A model generated the notes under the pieces. That model made no database searches. It worked only from the letters and a program-made list of their open reading frames with translations, and was not told where the DNA came from. This document shows positions 9,201-16,558 of a stretch of 64,000 nt of DNA, one piece after another. Location of the stretch: NCBI RefSeq assembly GCF_030406905.1, contig NZ_CP129137.1, forward strand, positions 8,005,257 to 8,069,256. Reading direction: 5' to 3'. Made by a program: the position numbers and the translations under genes. Position 1 is the stretch's first letter, and each line of letters opens with the position of its first letter. This stretch comes from Streptomyces sp. HUAS CB01 (GTDB lineage: Bacteria; Actinomycetota; Actinomycetes; Streptomycetales; Streptomycetaceae).

Positions 9201-10195
9201 CCGAGTCCGCCGAGAAGCACGCCACCTCCGCCGAGACGGCCGCCAAGAACGCCGGCACGTACGCCAAGGAGGCCGACGAGGCCGCCAAGAAGGCCGAGGA
9301 GTACCAGCGCGAGCTGGAGCGCAAGGAGCGCGAGGAGGCCGCCAAGAGCAAGGAGAACGGCGACCCCTACTCCCTGGACGAGGCGGAGCGCAAGGCTCTC
9401 GAAGCCGCGGGCATCAGTCCGGCCGAGTACGAGGCTGCCCGGGCGCTGTCACAGCAGAACCTCCTCGACTACCTCAAGGAGAACGGCGCCGAACTCCTCG
9501 TCGAACTCGCCGCCGAGGAGATCAAGGAATGCTGGGACGACCCCGACATCCCGACCTGCCTCTGGGCAGTCGTCAACAACCTGCCCTGGACGAAGGCAGC
9601 CTCCCTGGTCACCAAGCTCCCGAAGCTCGGCAAGGCCATCTTGGGCATCAAGGACTTCCTCGACAAGTCGGCCAAGGCGAAGAAGCTCGTCGACAAGGGC
9701 GAGGAGATCCTCGACGACGTATGGAAAAAGCTGCCGGCCTGTGCAACGGACAAGAAGAAGAACGGTGCCGCAGCACGCTCGTCCGCGTGGTCCGCGGCGG
9801 ACGGCAAGCGCCGGTCGTTCGTGATGACGGCCGACGGCGATGATCCGGGAAGTCTGGGCCTCAAGCGCGAGGAGTACATCGCTAAGCTGCTCGGCGGCAA
9901 GGTCGCCAAGGACGACAAGGGCCAGGACATCAAGATCGTCATGCCCAACGTCGGTTCGAGCGGCCTCGATGTCATCGGACCGAACGGTGAATACGTCTAC
10001 GTGGGCGGAGGCGCCAAGGCAGCCAATCCGTCCAAGTTCGGAAAGGCCCTCAAGATCAACAAGTACGCGGCCGACGAGGCGGGTGTGAAAGCGATCTACT
10101 ACCTGGCCGACAACACACCGGAGTCGGCCATCAAGCAGGCCAAGAAGGTATTCGGAGAAGAGAATGTGCACATCTTCACGCTGCCGAGCTGCTAG
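6206..10195 (+). CDS. Giant secreted polymorphic toxin: ALF repeats, Ala-rich stalk, nuclease-like tip
   Basis: 1,329 residues from GTG 6206 (GAGGGGGAT ribosome site, as in the 4754 gene). Signal peptide about 1-43 (ending AAAATS). Three ALF repeats about 95-255 (VREAARKALESTDPDAIRTF; NAEVERVLKGTAQDRADF; VKRAAQAALDTGDDKAIAEF). A continuous Ala/Glu/Arg-rich coiled coil spans about 256-1110. A pre-toxin region at about 1110-1200 includes the hydrophobic patch around IPTCLWAVVNNLPW. The last 120 residues form a compact domain: LKREEYIAKLLGGKV, GQDIKIVMPNVGSSGLDVIG, VGGGAKA, GVKAIYYLADNTPESA and ENVHIF. The G-x-DI ... LDVIGPNG ... GGGAKA pattern suggests a PD-(D/E)xK-like nuclease fold, but the catalytic residues are not certain. 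It resembles UmbC-type proteins of Streptomyces umbrella toxin particles. An immunity candidate follows 2 nt downstream. Confidence 0.85.
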   Translation: MRGRFRPRAEGLRVGVATHVRKAVSAAIAVAVLGTVTGEAAAATSVRTEQASLTRTLQSLDRLAAAVTPQSDPAPAPAATSELDRISDERDRQLVEDFAEFDEEEEVREAARKALESTDPDAIRTFLERGEAEARQRAKDKRADVDTGNRRQIEGLRGTGGPFFNAEVERVLKGTAQDRADFLAFGADIARQRDKATEQNEKERAAENRKRVEMLVAVGGPEVKRAAQAALDTGDDKAIAEFLDKGYLVAAQKDADDRAAHEKAQKEALEAAERLRKLAENAARAAEARTKLIAAHGSAVKALKTASNAMNAAAAQSREADRMLAADRAGKRVSDYGPVKVEIARQVGIAEDASRQAQVAALQAKVQADVLVDTGLTHGVQWSEVASGIAGAADAAAKAAATAQHAVDASAADAAGLNAKNQAELHEQQAKKWRANAEEHAKAAARLAEAAAKQAKIAADAAAKSRQARIAAEQAEKEAWEHARKTRDARIEAQRQARIAAEQRAIAERERDLAAAARARAERERDIAAAARARAEAEARTASARRADAQAAAAVAAQKRATAQTQEGIAAKADEQARGEETKARTARNKAVEAERVHNAEAARARATEAMAAKAAGTEHAETARAAATEARSAANAAGTAAGTARGAADQASAAAVRSRSAAIEAAGAAARARAAAAEATAHAARANAAANKAEAAAFAANAAANRAEAEAALTRAAAQRANAQAAEATAQEARAGIAAHEASRLAGLAAVHANQSLQAANRTRDEADGATREAAMARLQSTIALQAAASARTTAAGIADPANTAIALTAPFTGTDVDADFAAEVAKAAQVMGQAEVTKADSRAAEAVKAAEAAEAAAKRANAQVAPAFKAAAAAARSSADAARSSAAAMKSAAQAAEDGAKARAAAARANEADAQAQADAKLARQAANQAFADAAAARNAATQAEAEAARARGAAADAENHAAAANSAANLAEQEASVAQGAAAQAEKDATDANKFAESAEKHATSAETAAKNAGTYAKEADEAAKKAEEYQRELERKEREEAAKSKENGDPYSLDEAERKALEAAGISPAEYEAARALSQQNLLDYLKENGAELLVELAAEEIKECWDDPDIPTCLWAVVNNLPWTKAASLVTKLPKLGKAILGIKDFLDKSAKAKKLVDKGEEILDDVWKKLPACATDKKKNGAAARSSAWSAADGKRRSFVMTADGDDPGSLGLKREEYIAKLLGGKVAKDDKGQDIKIVMPNVGSSGLDVIGPNGEYVYVGGGAKAANPSKFGKALKINKYAADEAGVKAIYYLADNTPESAIKQAKKVFGEENVHIFTLPSC

Positions 10196-10197
10196 CC

Positions 10198-10779
10198 ATG
10201 TCTGACGGATACATCCGGTGGTACCGCGAATCGGCGGCCACATCGACCTTTGCCGAACAGGCCGAGCTCTTCGAGGCATACGGGCTCGGGCTCGTCCACC
10301 CGGCGAGGGGAGCAGCCGTGGTGCTCGACGTCGAAGGGGACGATGTCCTCATGGACCCGGAGGAGCTCGGCCGGCTCCTGGGTCTGCGTATCGCGTCCAT
10401 CACCATGAACTGGTGGTTCTCCGCCGACATCGACGTGGTCGACCAGTACGCGTACCAACCGCTCGGCTGCGAGATCCAGACGCTGTGGCTCGACGGCCTC
10501 ACGACGGAGCAGGCCGACACCGTGGAAGCCGCCGTCGTCGCGGCGGCGACGGCACTTCCGGTGCCGACCCGCGCCGTGATCATCGACCGGGAGGGCGTGA
10601 GCGACCCCGACGACTGGGACGCGCCCGTGCTGTACGACGGCGAGGTACTGCCGATCTTCCCGGATCGGCTGCTCGCGTGCGACCCGCTCGCGGGCCGGCT
10701 CCTGAAGTCCTCGCCCGAGCTGCGCGGTGAAGAGGCTGGGAACGGCATGACCTCCCTGTCCCCTTACCGCCGGCTCTGA
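10198..10779 (+). CDS. Putative immunity protein for the upstream toxin
   Basis: 193 residues, ATG 2 nt after the toxin stop codon. It is a soluble acidic protein without signal peptide or membrane segment, as expected for a cytoplasmic neutraliser. Notable stretches are YIRWYRES, a Trp-rich NWWFSADIDVVDQYAY, and DDWDAPVLYDGEVLPIFPDR. I do not recognise the family. Position, coupling, charge and the terminator directly downstream support an immunity role by context only. Confidence 0.7.
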   Translation: MSDGYIRWYRESAATSTFAEQAELFEAYGLGLVHPARGAAVVLDVEGDDVLMDPEELGRLLGLRIASITMNWWFSADIDVVDQYAYQPLGCEIQTLWLDGLTTEQADTVEAAVVAAATALPVPTRAVIIDREGVSDPDDWDAPVLYDGEVLPIFPDRLLACDPLAGRLLKSSPELRGEEAGNGMTSLSPYRRL

Positions 10780-10800
10780 CCACCGCCCGTCGGCCCGAGG

Positions 10801-10832
10801 AGGCCCCGCTGGACACACGTCCTGCGGGGCCT
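10801..10832 (+). terminator. Hairpin terminator after toxin/immunity pair
   Basis: AGGCCCCGC (10801-10809) and GCGGGGCCT (10824-10832), a perfect 9-bp stem with a 14-nt loop, 21 nt after the immunity stop. The next 240 nt contain no recognisable gene. Confidence 0.7.
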
Positions 10833-11069
10833 TCACCCGTGCAGGCAGTGCCCCGGCGGCGAGAACGTCGCACGCATGGCCCCACGCCCGCAGAACCCAA
10901 GCCACCGCTGGAATGCTGCCGGTTCTCCCAGGGCGTGCTGTTGATGTGCGACCAGCACACGCGCCACGGGCTGTCTCTCGCCCTCCCGCCGATCTTGACC
11001 ACCGGCGCCACTGCCGCGCCGCCGCTCCGAGTCGACAGAGGACCATCCGAGGTGGAGGATCCAGGCCTC

Positions 11070-11486
11070 ACACGTGCTCCGGCCTCCACGCGTACTACGT
11101 CGCCGCCGGGTCCGCGACCGTCCTGGTGCACAAAGCCAAGAAGAAGAAGTGCAACTTCCAGATCGACCACGTCGGCCAGGTCGACCAGGACTGGGTCACC
11201 AAGGGCGCCCACCTCAACATGAAGGACGGGATGGAGGTCGCCCTGCGCCCGGACGGCAGGGGGCATCACCGGCGAGGCCATCCGTCTGAGCAAGGGCACC
11301 GCCACCCAGAAGCAGGTGGACGCCGTGATCGACACGATCCAGTCGAACCCGAAGCTGCGAGAGGACATGATCTTGGTGACGAAGGCCGCCAAGGAGGTCT
11401 TCGAGTCGAGCGCCAAGACCATGAAGGAAGGCCGCAATCCTCAGTGGCGTTTCAGCAACGACCGGACAGAGGAGGTTCGGCGTTGA
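11070..11486 (+). pseudogene. Orphan toxin tip: HINT-end plus toxin module, frameshifted
   Basis: The frame beginning near 11070 reads GLHAYYVAAGSATVLVHKA, the usual last strand of the HINT (intein-like) processing domain that precedes many secreted toxin tips. It continues as DHVGQVDQDWVTKGAHL and MEVALRPDGR. At about 11260 (within a G run) the sense moves to another frame, GGITGEAIRLSKGTATQKQV ... WRFSNDRTEEVRR, ending with TGA at 11484-11486. There is no start, signal or stalk, so this is a detached C-terminal cassette with one frameshift. The toxin class is not recognised. It sits behind the intact toxin/immunity pair, where displaced alternative tips are typically found. Confidence 0.65.
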
Positions 11487-11509
11487 TCGACGCCACGGAG
11501 AAGGTGTAG

Positions 11510-12042
11510 ATGCCCGATCTGGATTTCTACGCCCATGTCGCCGCCCGCGGCGACGCGCTGGGGGCCGGAACCGGCTCGGAGCCCGCCGAATGGGAGGCGG
11601 CGCTGGGACCGGACTACCTCGACGACCGTTCCGAGGACCTGCTGCGCCGGGACTACGGACTGGTCGAGCTGTCCTTCCAGAAGAGTGATGACACATGGCC
11701 GTGCTTCGGCGTCAGTATCCAGGTGCACCGCCTGCTCCCGGGAGCGGCCGCTGTACCGCGCCCCCTCCGGGACGCCTACGGTGAGTTCGCTCGCCGGGTG
11801 CGTTTCGACGAACTGAGGGACATGATCACCGGCCTGGGCCACACGGTCGAGCCGGACGACGCCCCTCCGGTCACGGACATGCACCGGTACCGGGTGTCCG
11901 TTCCGGCGCCCGGATCGTCGTCGTCGCGGATCCCGACCCGTACGGATAGGGCGACCCGGACCCGCACGACCCGGACGAACGCCAGGTGGGCGACGTCTGG
12001 TCGATCGGCCGCTCCCCGGCCTGGTGGTCCGCGAAGGACTGA
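11510..12042 (+). pseudogene. Decayed immunity gene of the orphan toxin cassette
   Basis: ATG 11510 with GGAGAAGG upstream, 23 nt after the orphan toxin stop. The first 125 codons are well formed (MPDLDFYAHVAARGDALGAG ... FARRVRFDELRDMITGLGH). Near 11890-11900 the sense passes to another frame (SGARIVVVADPDPYG), meets an in-frame TAG at 11947-11949 and continues as ERQVGDVWSIGRSPAWWSAKD to TGA 12040-12042. It is a soluble acidic protein, unrecognised; called immunity from its position. At least one frameshift and one nonsense mutation are present. Confidence 0.55.
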
Positions 12043-12066
12043 GCCGGGCCGCCCCCCGGGGGCAGA

Positions 12067-12112
12067 CGCACGGCGCGGCGGGCGCTCCTCGGAGCACTCG
12101 CCGCGCCGTGCG
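12067..12112 (+). terminator. Long hairpin terminator
   Basis: A 14-bp perfect stem, CGCACGGCGCGGCG (12067-12080) with CGCCGCGCCGTGCG (12099-12112). The 18-nt loop can itself pair (GCTCC/GGAGC). It lies 24 nt after the end of the decayed immunity gene and abuts the IS3 remnant. Confidence 0.7.
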
Positions 12113-12117
12113 CGACG

Positions 12118-12345
12118 ACGCCCTTGCGCCGCAGGGCGCGGGTGATCCGGCGGGCCCCATAGGTGGCCCCGGACCCGGCGTGGATCCCCTCGATCAGCGG
12201 CATGGGCTGCTCGCCCCGCAGCCGGCGGGCGGACTTCGGACGCTTTTTGCGGGCGAAATGGATGGACGGTGACAACTCCAGCACCCGGCAGACGGGATCA
12301 CCCCGAGGCCCCGTTCGCGCAGGTGGTCGATCACTTGCTCGGCCT
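12118..12345 (-). pseudogene. IS3-family orfB fragment
   Basis: Minus-strand sequence reads CRVLELSPSIHFARKKRPKS, then QPMPLIEGIHAGSGATYGAR and RRITRALRRKGV, the N-terminal part of IS3-family orfB. The catalytic DDE domain is absent and the frame is broken near the start (GLGVIP versus GDPVCRVL). The remnant stops where the terminator hairpin begins, so the 3' part was deleted. Confidence 0.75.
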
Positions 12346-12637
12346 CGTCCGGGGACGGTCGATCTCCTGGGCAAAAAGCACGCTGGCCGCTTTGAGGATC
12401 TCATTCGCCTGCTTCAACTCCGCGGGTTCTTTACGGAGTTGCTTGAGCTCATCGCGTTCGGCGGTAGTCAGCCTCGTCCCGCTCGCCGCCGTCGGCCTCG
12501 GCCTGGCGGACCCAGCCGCGCAGGCCTTCGGGACGGATGCCGAGATCCGCGACATGCGTGACGGGCCGGCCGGTGGCCCGGACCTCACGGATTGCGCGCT
12601 CGCGGAGCCCGTCGGGGCACTTACGCGGTGCTGCCAT
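12331..12637 (-). pseudogene. IS3-family orfA, frameshifted
   Basis: ATG 12637 with an AAGGAGGTCC site. The frame encodes MAAPRKCPDGLRERAIREV with a helix-turn-helix (HVADLGIRPEGLRGWVRQAE). Around 12470 the sense moves to a second frame with the orfA leucine-zipper end (ERDELKQLRKEPAELKQANE, ILKAASVLFAQE) to the stop at 12331. Together with the orfB fragment downstream this is a dead IS3-family copy. It lies between the toxin locus and the sulfonate cluster. Confidence 0.75.
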
Positions 12638-12705
12638 GGTGCTGGTGGACCTCCTTCGCCAGGATGGAACCCGGGCATCGGGGACTCCACGAAACGGGGT
12701 GCAGC

Positions 12706-13620
12706 TCACAGGCCCCGGCCGCGCAGCACCCGCCGCTCCAGCGGGCTGAAGATCAGCAGGTCGATGGCGATGCCGACGAGCAGGATCAGGAAGATTGCCA
12801 GGAACACCTGCGACATGCTGGCGTTGTTGCGCCCGTTCTCCAGCAACTGGCCGAGGCCGACGCCCAGATCGGGCGAGGAGGCGATGATCTCGGCGGCCAT
12901 CAGCGATCGCCAGGAGAATGCCCATCCCTGCTTCAGTCCGGCGAGGTAGCCGGGGAGCGCGCCCGGCATCACGATGTGCCAGCCGCCGCGCAGGCCGGTC
13001 GCGCCCAGGGTGCGTCCGGCGCGCAGGAACAGCGGGGGGATCTGGTCGATGCCCGCGACAAGGCCGTTGGCGATGGAGGGGACCGCGCCGAGCAGGATCA
13101 CGGCGTACATCATCGAGTTGTTCAGTCCCAGCCAGAGCACGGCGGGCGGCACCCAGGCCACGGATGGCAGCGACTGCAGACCGGACAGGACGGGGCCGAC
13201 GGCCGCCCTGACGAATTTCACCCGGGCGACCAGCAGGCCGAGCGGCGTACCGATGGCGAGTGCCATCAGGAAGCCGAGCAGGCCGCGCGAGACGGATGTC
13301 CAGATGTAGTCGAGGAGCGTGCCCTGCCGCCAGGCGTCGGTCACCTCGTCCCACACCGCGGACGGCGACGGCAGCTTGTAGTCGGGGGCGACCTCGGCCC
13401 ACACCAGCAGCTGCCAGACCGCCAGCACCAGTGCGACGGCGGTGATGGGCGGGAGTACTTTGCGTATCAGCGTCTCGCGCAGCGGTGTACGGTCGGTCTG
13501 TACCGAGTCCAGCGCGTCGAGCCCGGCCTCCAGCCCCGCCAGATCCTGCGTGTCCTGGGACTCCCCGGCTGCCGATGAGCCCTCCCTCGTGGCGTCGGTG
13601 CCGGTGTCAGTGCTGGCCAT
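12706..13620 (-). CDS. ssuC: Sulfonate-type ABC transporter permease
   Basis: 304 residues. A hydrophilic N-terminus of about 50 residues precedes the BPD/SsuC inner-membrane domain with about six membrane helices, including LIRKVLPPITAVALVLAVWQ and QVFLAIFLILLVGIAIDLLI. The transporter EAA-type loop appears at AGRTLGATGLRGGWHIVMPG. The start overlaps the ATPase stop by 14 nt, so it is translationally coupled. It is the last gene of a binding-protein/ATPase/permease operon headed by a leader peptide. Known SsuABC systems import aliphatic sulfonates; the exact substrate cannot be read from sequence. Confidence 0.85.
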   Translation of the reverse strand: MASTDTGTDATREGSSAAGESQDTQDLAGLEAGLDALDSVQTDRTPLRETLIRKVLPPITAVALVLAVWQLLVWAEVAPDYKLPSPSAVWDEVTDAWRQGTLLDYIWTSVSRGLLGFLMALAIGTPLGLLVARVKFVRAAVGPVLSGLQSLPSVAWVPPAVLWLGLNNSMMYAVILLGAVPSIANGLVAGIDQIPPLFLRAGRTLGATGLRGGWHIVMPGALPGYLAGLKQGWAFSWRSLMAAEIIASSPDLGVGLGQLLENGRNNASMSQVFLAIFLILLVGIAIDLLIFSPLERRVLRGRGL

Positions 13621-14428
13621 GGCGGCGGATCTCCCTGCGCAGTTCTTCGGTGATCTCGGCGGACAGCTCGGCGACCGCGCTGTCCTCGATGCGGCGCGGC
13701 TGCGGGATGCCGACGGTCCACTCCCGGGCGATCCGTCCCGGCCGGGAGGACAGCAGCACCACCCGCTGCGCCAGCTTCACCGCCTCGCGCACGTTGTGCG
13801 TGACGAACAGCACCGACAGTCCCGTCTCGTGCCAGATACGGGTCAGCTCGTCGTGCAGCACGTCACGGGTGATGGCGTCCAGCGCTGCGAACGGTTCGTC
13901 CATCAGCAGCAGCCGGCTGTCCTGCGCGAGCGCCCGGGCCAGGGCGACGCGCTGACGCATACCGCCGGACAGTTCGTGCACCCGCTTGCCGTGCGCGCCC
14001 TGCAGGCGTACGAGTTCCAGCAGTCGTTCCGCCTCGGCGCGGCGCTCCGCCTTGGCGACCCCGCGCAGCTTCAGCGCGAGTTCGATGTTCTTGCCCGCGG
14101 TCAGCCAGGGGAACAGGGCGTGCTCCTGGAACATCAGGGCGGGCCGGCCCTCCGTGCCGATGGAGCCGGCGGACGGCAGGTCCAGTCCCGCGACCAGGTT
14201 GAGCAGGGTGGACTTGCCGCAGCCGGAGGCACCCAGGAGGGTGACGAACTCGCCCGGTGCGACATCGAGCGTGATGTCGTCCAGCACGAGCTGCTGCCCG
14301 CCGGGCGTGCCCGGAGCGGGGAAGGACTTCGAGACGTGCTCGATACGGGCGGCGTGCGTCACCGCCGTGGCGTCCTGGACAGCCTTGGCGACCGTGGTGG
14401 CCAAGGTCGTCACCTCCTGGGTACTCAT
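13607..14428 (-). CDS. ssuB: Sulfonate-type ABC transporter ATP-binding protein
   Basis: 273 residues with a complete ABC ATPase: Walker A GASGCGKST, Q-loop FQEHALF, signature LSGGMRQR, Walker B LLLMDEPFAALD and H-loop VTHNVREA. The C-terminal extension (about 225-273, ELSAEITEELRREIRRHG) fits the nitrate/sulfonate/taurine subfamily. It lies between the binding-protein gene (30 nt upstream) and the permease, which it overlaps. It energises sulfonate uptake at the inner face of the membrane. Confidence 0.87.
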   Translation of the reverse strand: MSTQEVTTLATTVAKAVQDATAVTHAARIEHVSKSFPAPGTPGGQQLVLDDITLDVAPGEFVTLLGASGCGKSTLLNLVAGLDLPSAGSIGTEGRPALMFQEHALFPWLTAGKNIELALKLRGVAKAERRAEAERLLELVRLQGAHGKRVHELSGGMRQRVALARALAQDSRLLLMDEPFAALDAITRDVLHDELTRIWHETGLSVLFVTHNVREAVKLAQRVVLLSSRPGRIAREWTVGIPQPRRIEDSAVAELSAEITEELRREIRRHGQH

Positions 14429-14458
14429 CGGGGCGGTTGTCGCTTGTCAGCTGTTCGG

Positions 14459-15565
14459 CTACTTGGCGCCGAGGCCGGCGTCGTCGACGTCGTCCTTGCC
14501 CTCGGCCTTGAGGACCTTGTTGAGCGGTGCGAGGTCGTAGATGCCCTTCAGGTCGGGCTTCTCCAGCAGGCCGGCCTTCACCGCGTGCTCAGCCTCGGTG
14601 TTGAGGGTCGAGGCCAGCGGGTCGTCGAGGAAGGTGATGGACTTCCAGGCCGGGTCGATGACCTCGGCGGGCAGGGCCTTGCCCGACTCCGCCTTCAGTG
14701 CCGCGTTGGCTGACGCCTTGGCCTTGTCCGGGTTGGCGTTGATCCACTCGTTGGTCTTCACCGAGCCGCGCAGCACGGCCTCCACGACGTCCGGGTGATC
14801 CTTGAGGAAGCTCTGCGACACGATGATGTTCGTGATCACGAACTTCTTGTCGGGCCACAGGTCGGCCTCGTCGAGGATCACCTTCGCGCCCTCGGCGACC
14901 AGCTTGGAAGCGGTCGGCTCCGGCACCCAGGCGCCGTCGATGGAACCGGACTTGTAGGCGTCCGGCGTGATCTTGTTGTCCGTGCGGACGACGGAGACAT
15001 CGCCCTTGCCGCTCTGCGCGTCGACCTTCCAGCCCTTCTCCGCGATCCAGTTGAGGAACGCGACGTCCTGGGTGTTGCCGAGCTGCGGCGTGGCGATCTT
15101 CTTGCCCTTGACGTCGTCCAGGGACTTGATCTTCTTCGGGTTGACGACGAGCTTCACGCCACCGGAGGCGGAACCGCTGATGATGCGCAGGTTCCTGCCG
15201 CCCGACTTGGTGTAGCCGTTGATGGCGGGGGAGGGGCCGATCCAGCCGATGTCGATGGAGCCGGCGTTCAGCGCCTCGATCTCGGAGGGGCCGGCGTTGA
15301 AGGTGGACGCCTTGATCTTGGTGCCGCCGAGCTCCTTCTGGAGCAGGCCCTCCTGGACGCCCACCAGGGCGGTGGCGTGCGTGAGGTTGGGGAAGTAGCC
15401 GATCTTGACTTCGTCGGCGGAGAGCTTCTTGGCGTCCGCCGCGACCTCGGTCTGCTTGTCGTCGTCGGTGGCGTCGGATCCGTAGCCGCAGGCGGTGAGC
15501 AGGAGGGGGAGCGCTGCTACGACGGCGATGGTGCGCAGGGTGGTGAGCGGTCTTGCGGCAGACAC
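14459..15565 (-). CDS. ssuA: Sulfonate-type ABC transporter substrate-binding lipoprotein
   Basis: 368 residues. A lipoprotein signal ends in the lipobox LLTAC (Cys about residue 26). Then follows an NMT1/SsuA-like periplasmic-binding fold with the hallmark start KIGYFPNLTHATALVG, NAGSIDIGWIGPSPAINGY, and KGKKIATPQLGNTQDVAFLN. The first gene of the operon; 192 nt upstream ends a 33-residue leader peptide, and beyond that lies a CCTA-N9-TAGG dyad. It captures a sulfonate outside the membrane for the SsuB/SsuC pair. Confidence 0.85.
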   Translation of the reverse strand: MSAARPLTTLRTIAVVAALPLLLTACGYGSDATDDDKQTEVAADAKKLSADEVKIGYFPNLTHATALVGVQEGLLQKELGGTKIKASTFNAGPSEIEALNAGSIDIGWIGPSPAINGYTKSGGRNLRIISGSASGGVKLVVNPKKIKSLDDVKGKKIATPQLGNTQDVAFLNWIAEKGWKVDAQSGKGDVSVVRTDNKITPDAYKSGSIDGAWVPEPTASKLVAEGAKVILDEADLWPDKKFVITNIIVSQSFLKDHPDVVEAVLRGSVKTNEWINANPDKAKASANAALKAESGKALPAEVIDPAWKSITFLDDPLASTLNTEAEHAVKAGLLEKPDLKGIYDLAPLNKVLKAEGKDDVDDAGLGAK

Positions 15566-15757
15566 GGAGGTGTCCTCTCGGGGAATGGGTTGATCACGAA
15601 GATGCCGAAAGCGCGAGGCACACAGCTCATGGGCATGCGCCTGCGCTCCATTCGGCGGCCCTCGGCGGCTGGGATGCCGTTGCGGGTCCGGGGCGGCTGT
15701 GCGGGGATGGGCGGGCGCGGGTGACGCTGCCGACCGAAGGATCTTCTGTCGACGGCC

Positions 15758-15859
15758 TCAGGCGGGCCGACAGATGGCGCTGGACGTGCGGCCGAGGTCG
15801 ATGTGGCGGCGCGAGGTCAGCCGGGGGAGCGACAGGTCTGTGCGGTTGCGCGTTCGCAT
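15758..15859 (-). CDS. Sulfur-type leader peptide L1
   Basis: A 33-residue peptide too short for ordinary gene calling: ATG 15859 with a GGGGGG site directly upstream. It ends LTSRRHIDLGRTSSAICRPA. The R-R-H-(I/V)-D-(L/F) core followed by a Ser-Ala/Cys end occurs in five separate short frames in this window, each 100-190 nt before a gene or operon, most of them sulfur-related. RefSeq labels such actinobacterial peptides 'putative leader peptide'. A Cys codon near the end would allow ribosome stalling to sense Cys-tRNA charging; that mechanism is inference. This copy precedes ssuABC. Confidence 0.8.
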   Translation of the reverse strand: MRTRNRTDLSLPRLTSRRHIDLGRTSSAICRPA

Positions 15860-15870
15860 GGCCCCCCACG

Positions 15871-15904
15871 GATCCCTAGTTTTCCTACCTAGCTGATAGG
15901 GATC
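15871..15904 (-). promoter_or_regulatory. Sulfur-regulon operator A (CCTA-N9-TAGG)
   Basis: GATCCCTA (15871-15878) and TAGGGATC (15897-15904) form a perfect 8-bp inverted repeat with an 18-nt spacer. Inside it CCTA (15884-15887), nine bases and TAGGG give the dyad also found at 27236-27252, 40776-40792 and 41249-41265. It lies 12 nt upstream of leader L1 and is probably the operator of the ssu promoter. The adjacent Rrf2 regulator is the obvious candidate to bind it. Confidence 0.6.
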
Positions 15905-15996
15905 GTGGCAGAAGGCGGCGTTCACCCCAAGGGTGTGTTCATGTGATGGACGCGACTATCTCACTCTTTGGGATATCCGGTCGATGGCCCAGCGTG

Positions 15997-16455
15997 TCAG
16001 GGGTTGACCCAGGCTTTCGGGGCGTCGGTCAGTGCGGCTACGTAAGCGGGTAGTTGGGCCGATGCGACGTCGGCGAGCGACACGCCCTCGAGGATCTCGC
16101 GCACGTTGGACCGCAACGCGATCCACAAGGGGAGCAGTGACTCGGCGGGGCCGGTGTAGGACAGCTCGGGCGGGCGGACCCCGCGCACCGAGACCAGAGG
16201 TCCCTCCACGACGCGGATGACGTCGGCGATGCTGATCGACTCGGCGGGCTTGGCCAGCCGGTAGCCGCCGTTGCCGCCGCGCTGGCTGAGTACGAGACCG
16301 CCCCGGCGCATGTCGTTCAGGATGCTTTCGAGGAACTTGTGCGGGATGTCCTGGGCGTCGGCGATGGCCTCGGCCTTCAGTGGTGCGTCGTCGCGTGACG
16401 CGGCGAGCTGCAGTGCGGCACGTACCGCGTAGTCCGCCCTGGCTGAGATCCGCAT
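15997..16455 (-). CDS. Rrf2-family transcriptional regulator
   Basis: 152 residues from ATG 16455 (ISARADYAVRAALQLA, the standard Rrf2 start). It has a winged helix (FLESILNDMRRGGLVLSQRG, NGGYRLAKPA) and the dimer helix after ISIADVIRVVEGPL. It contains no Cys, so unlike IscR/NsrR it cannot carry an iron-sulfur cluster. That places it nearer the CymR type, which responds to cysteine metabolism through a protein or small-molecule partner. It sits between two sulfonate operons, next to operator A. An in-frame upstream GTG would add about 58 unconserved residues and is unlikely. Confidence 0.85.
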   Translation of the reverse strand: MRISARADYAVRAALQLAASRDDAPLKAEAIADAQDIPHKFLESILNDMRRGGLVLSQRGGNGGYRLAKPAESISIADVIRVVEGPLVSVRGVRPPELSYTGPAESLLPLWIALRSNVREILEGVSLADVASAQLPAYVAALTDAPKAWVNP

Positions 16456-16558
16456 GCGTCCATTATCCACCAAGGCTTCGGTCGATATCCGCTGCCGGCA
16501 GGCCGCCGGGCGGGAGCGGATACCCCTGCCCGGCGGCCGTGCGTGGCGGGTGCGGTGC

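Noticed and set aside
6089..9220. Very long minus-strand frame (1,043 codons) opposite the toxin stalk
   Set aside because: It is the mirror of the GCC/GCG-rich coiled coil; the product is low-complexity Gly/Arg/Leu. The plus strand has the signal peptide, ALF repeats and toxin tip.
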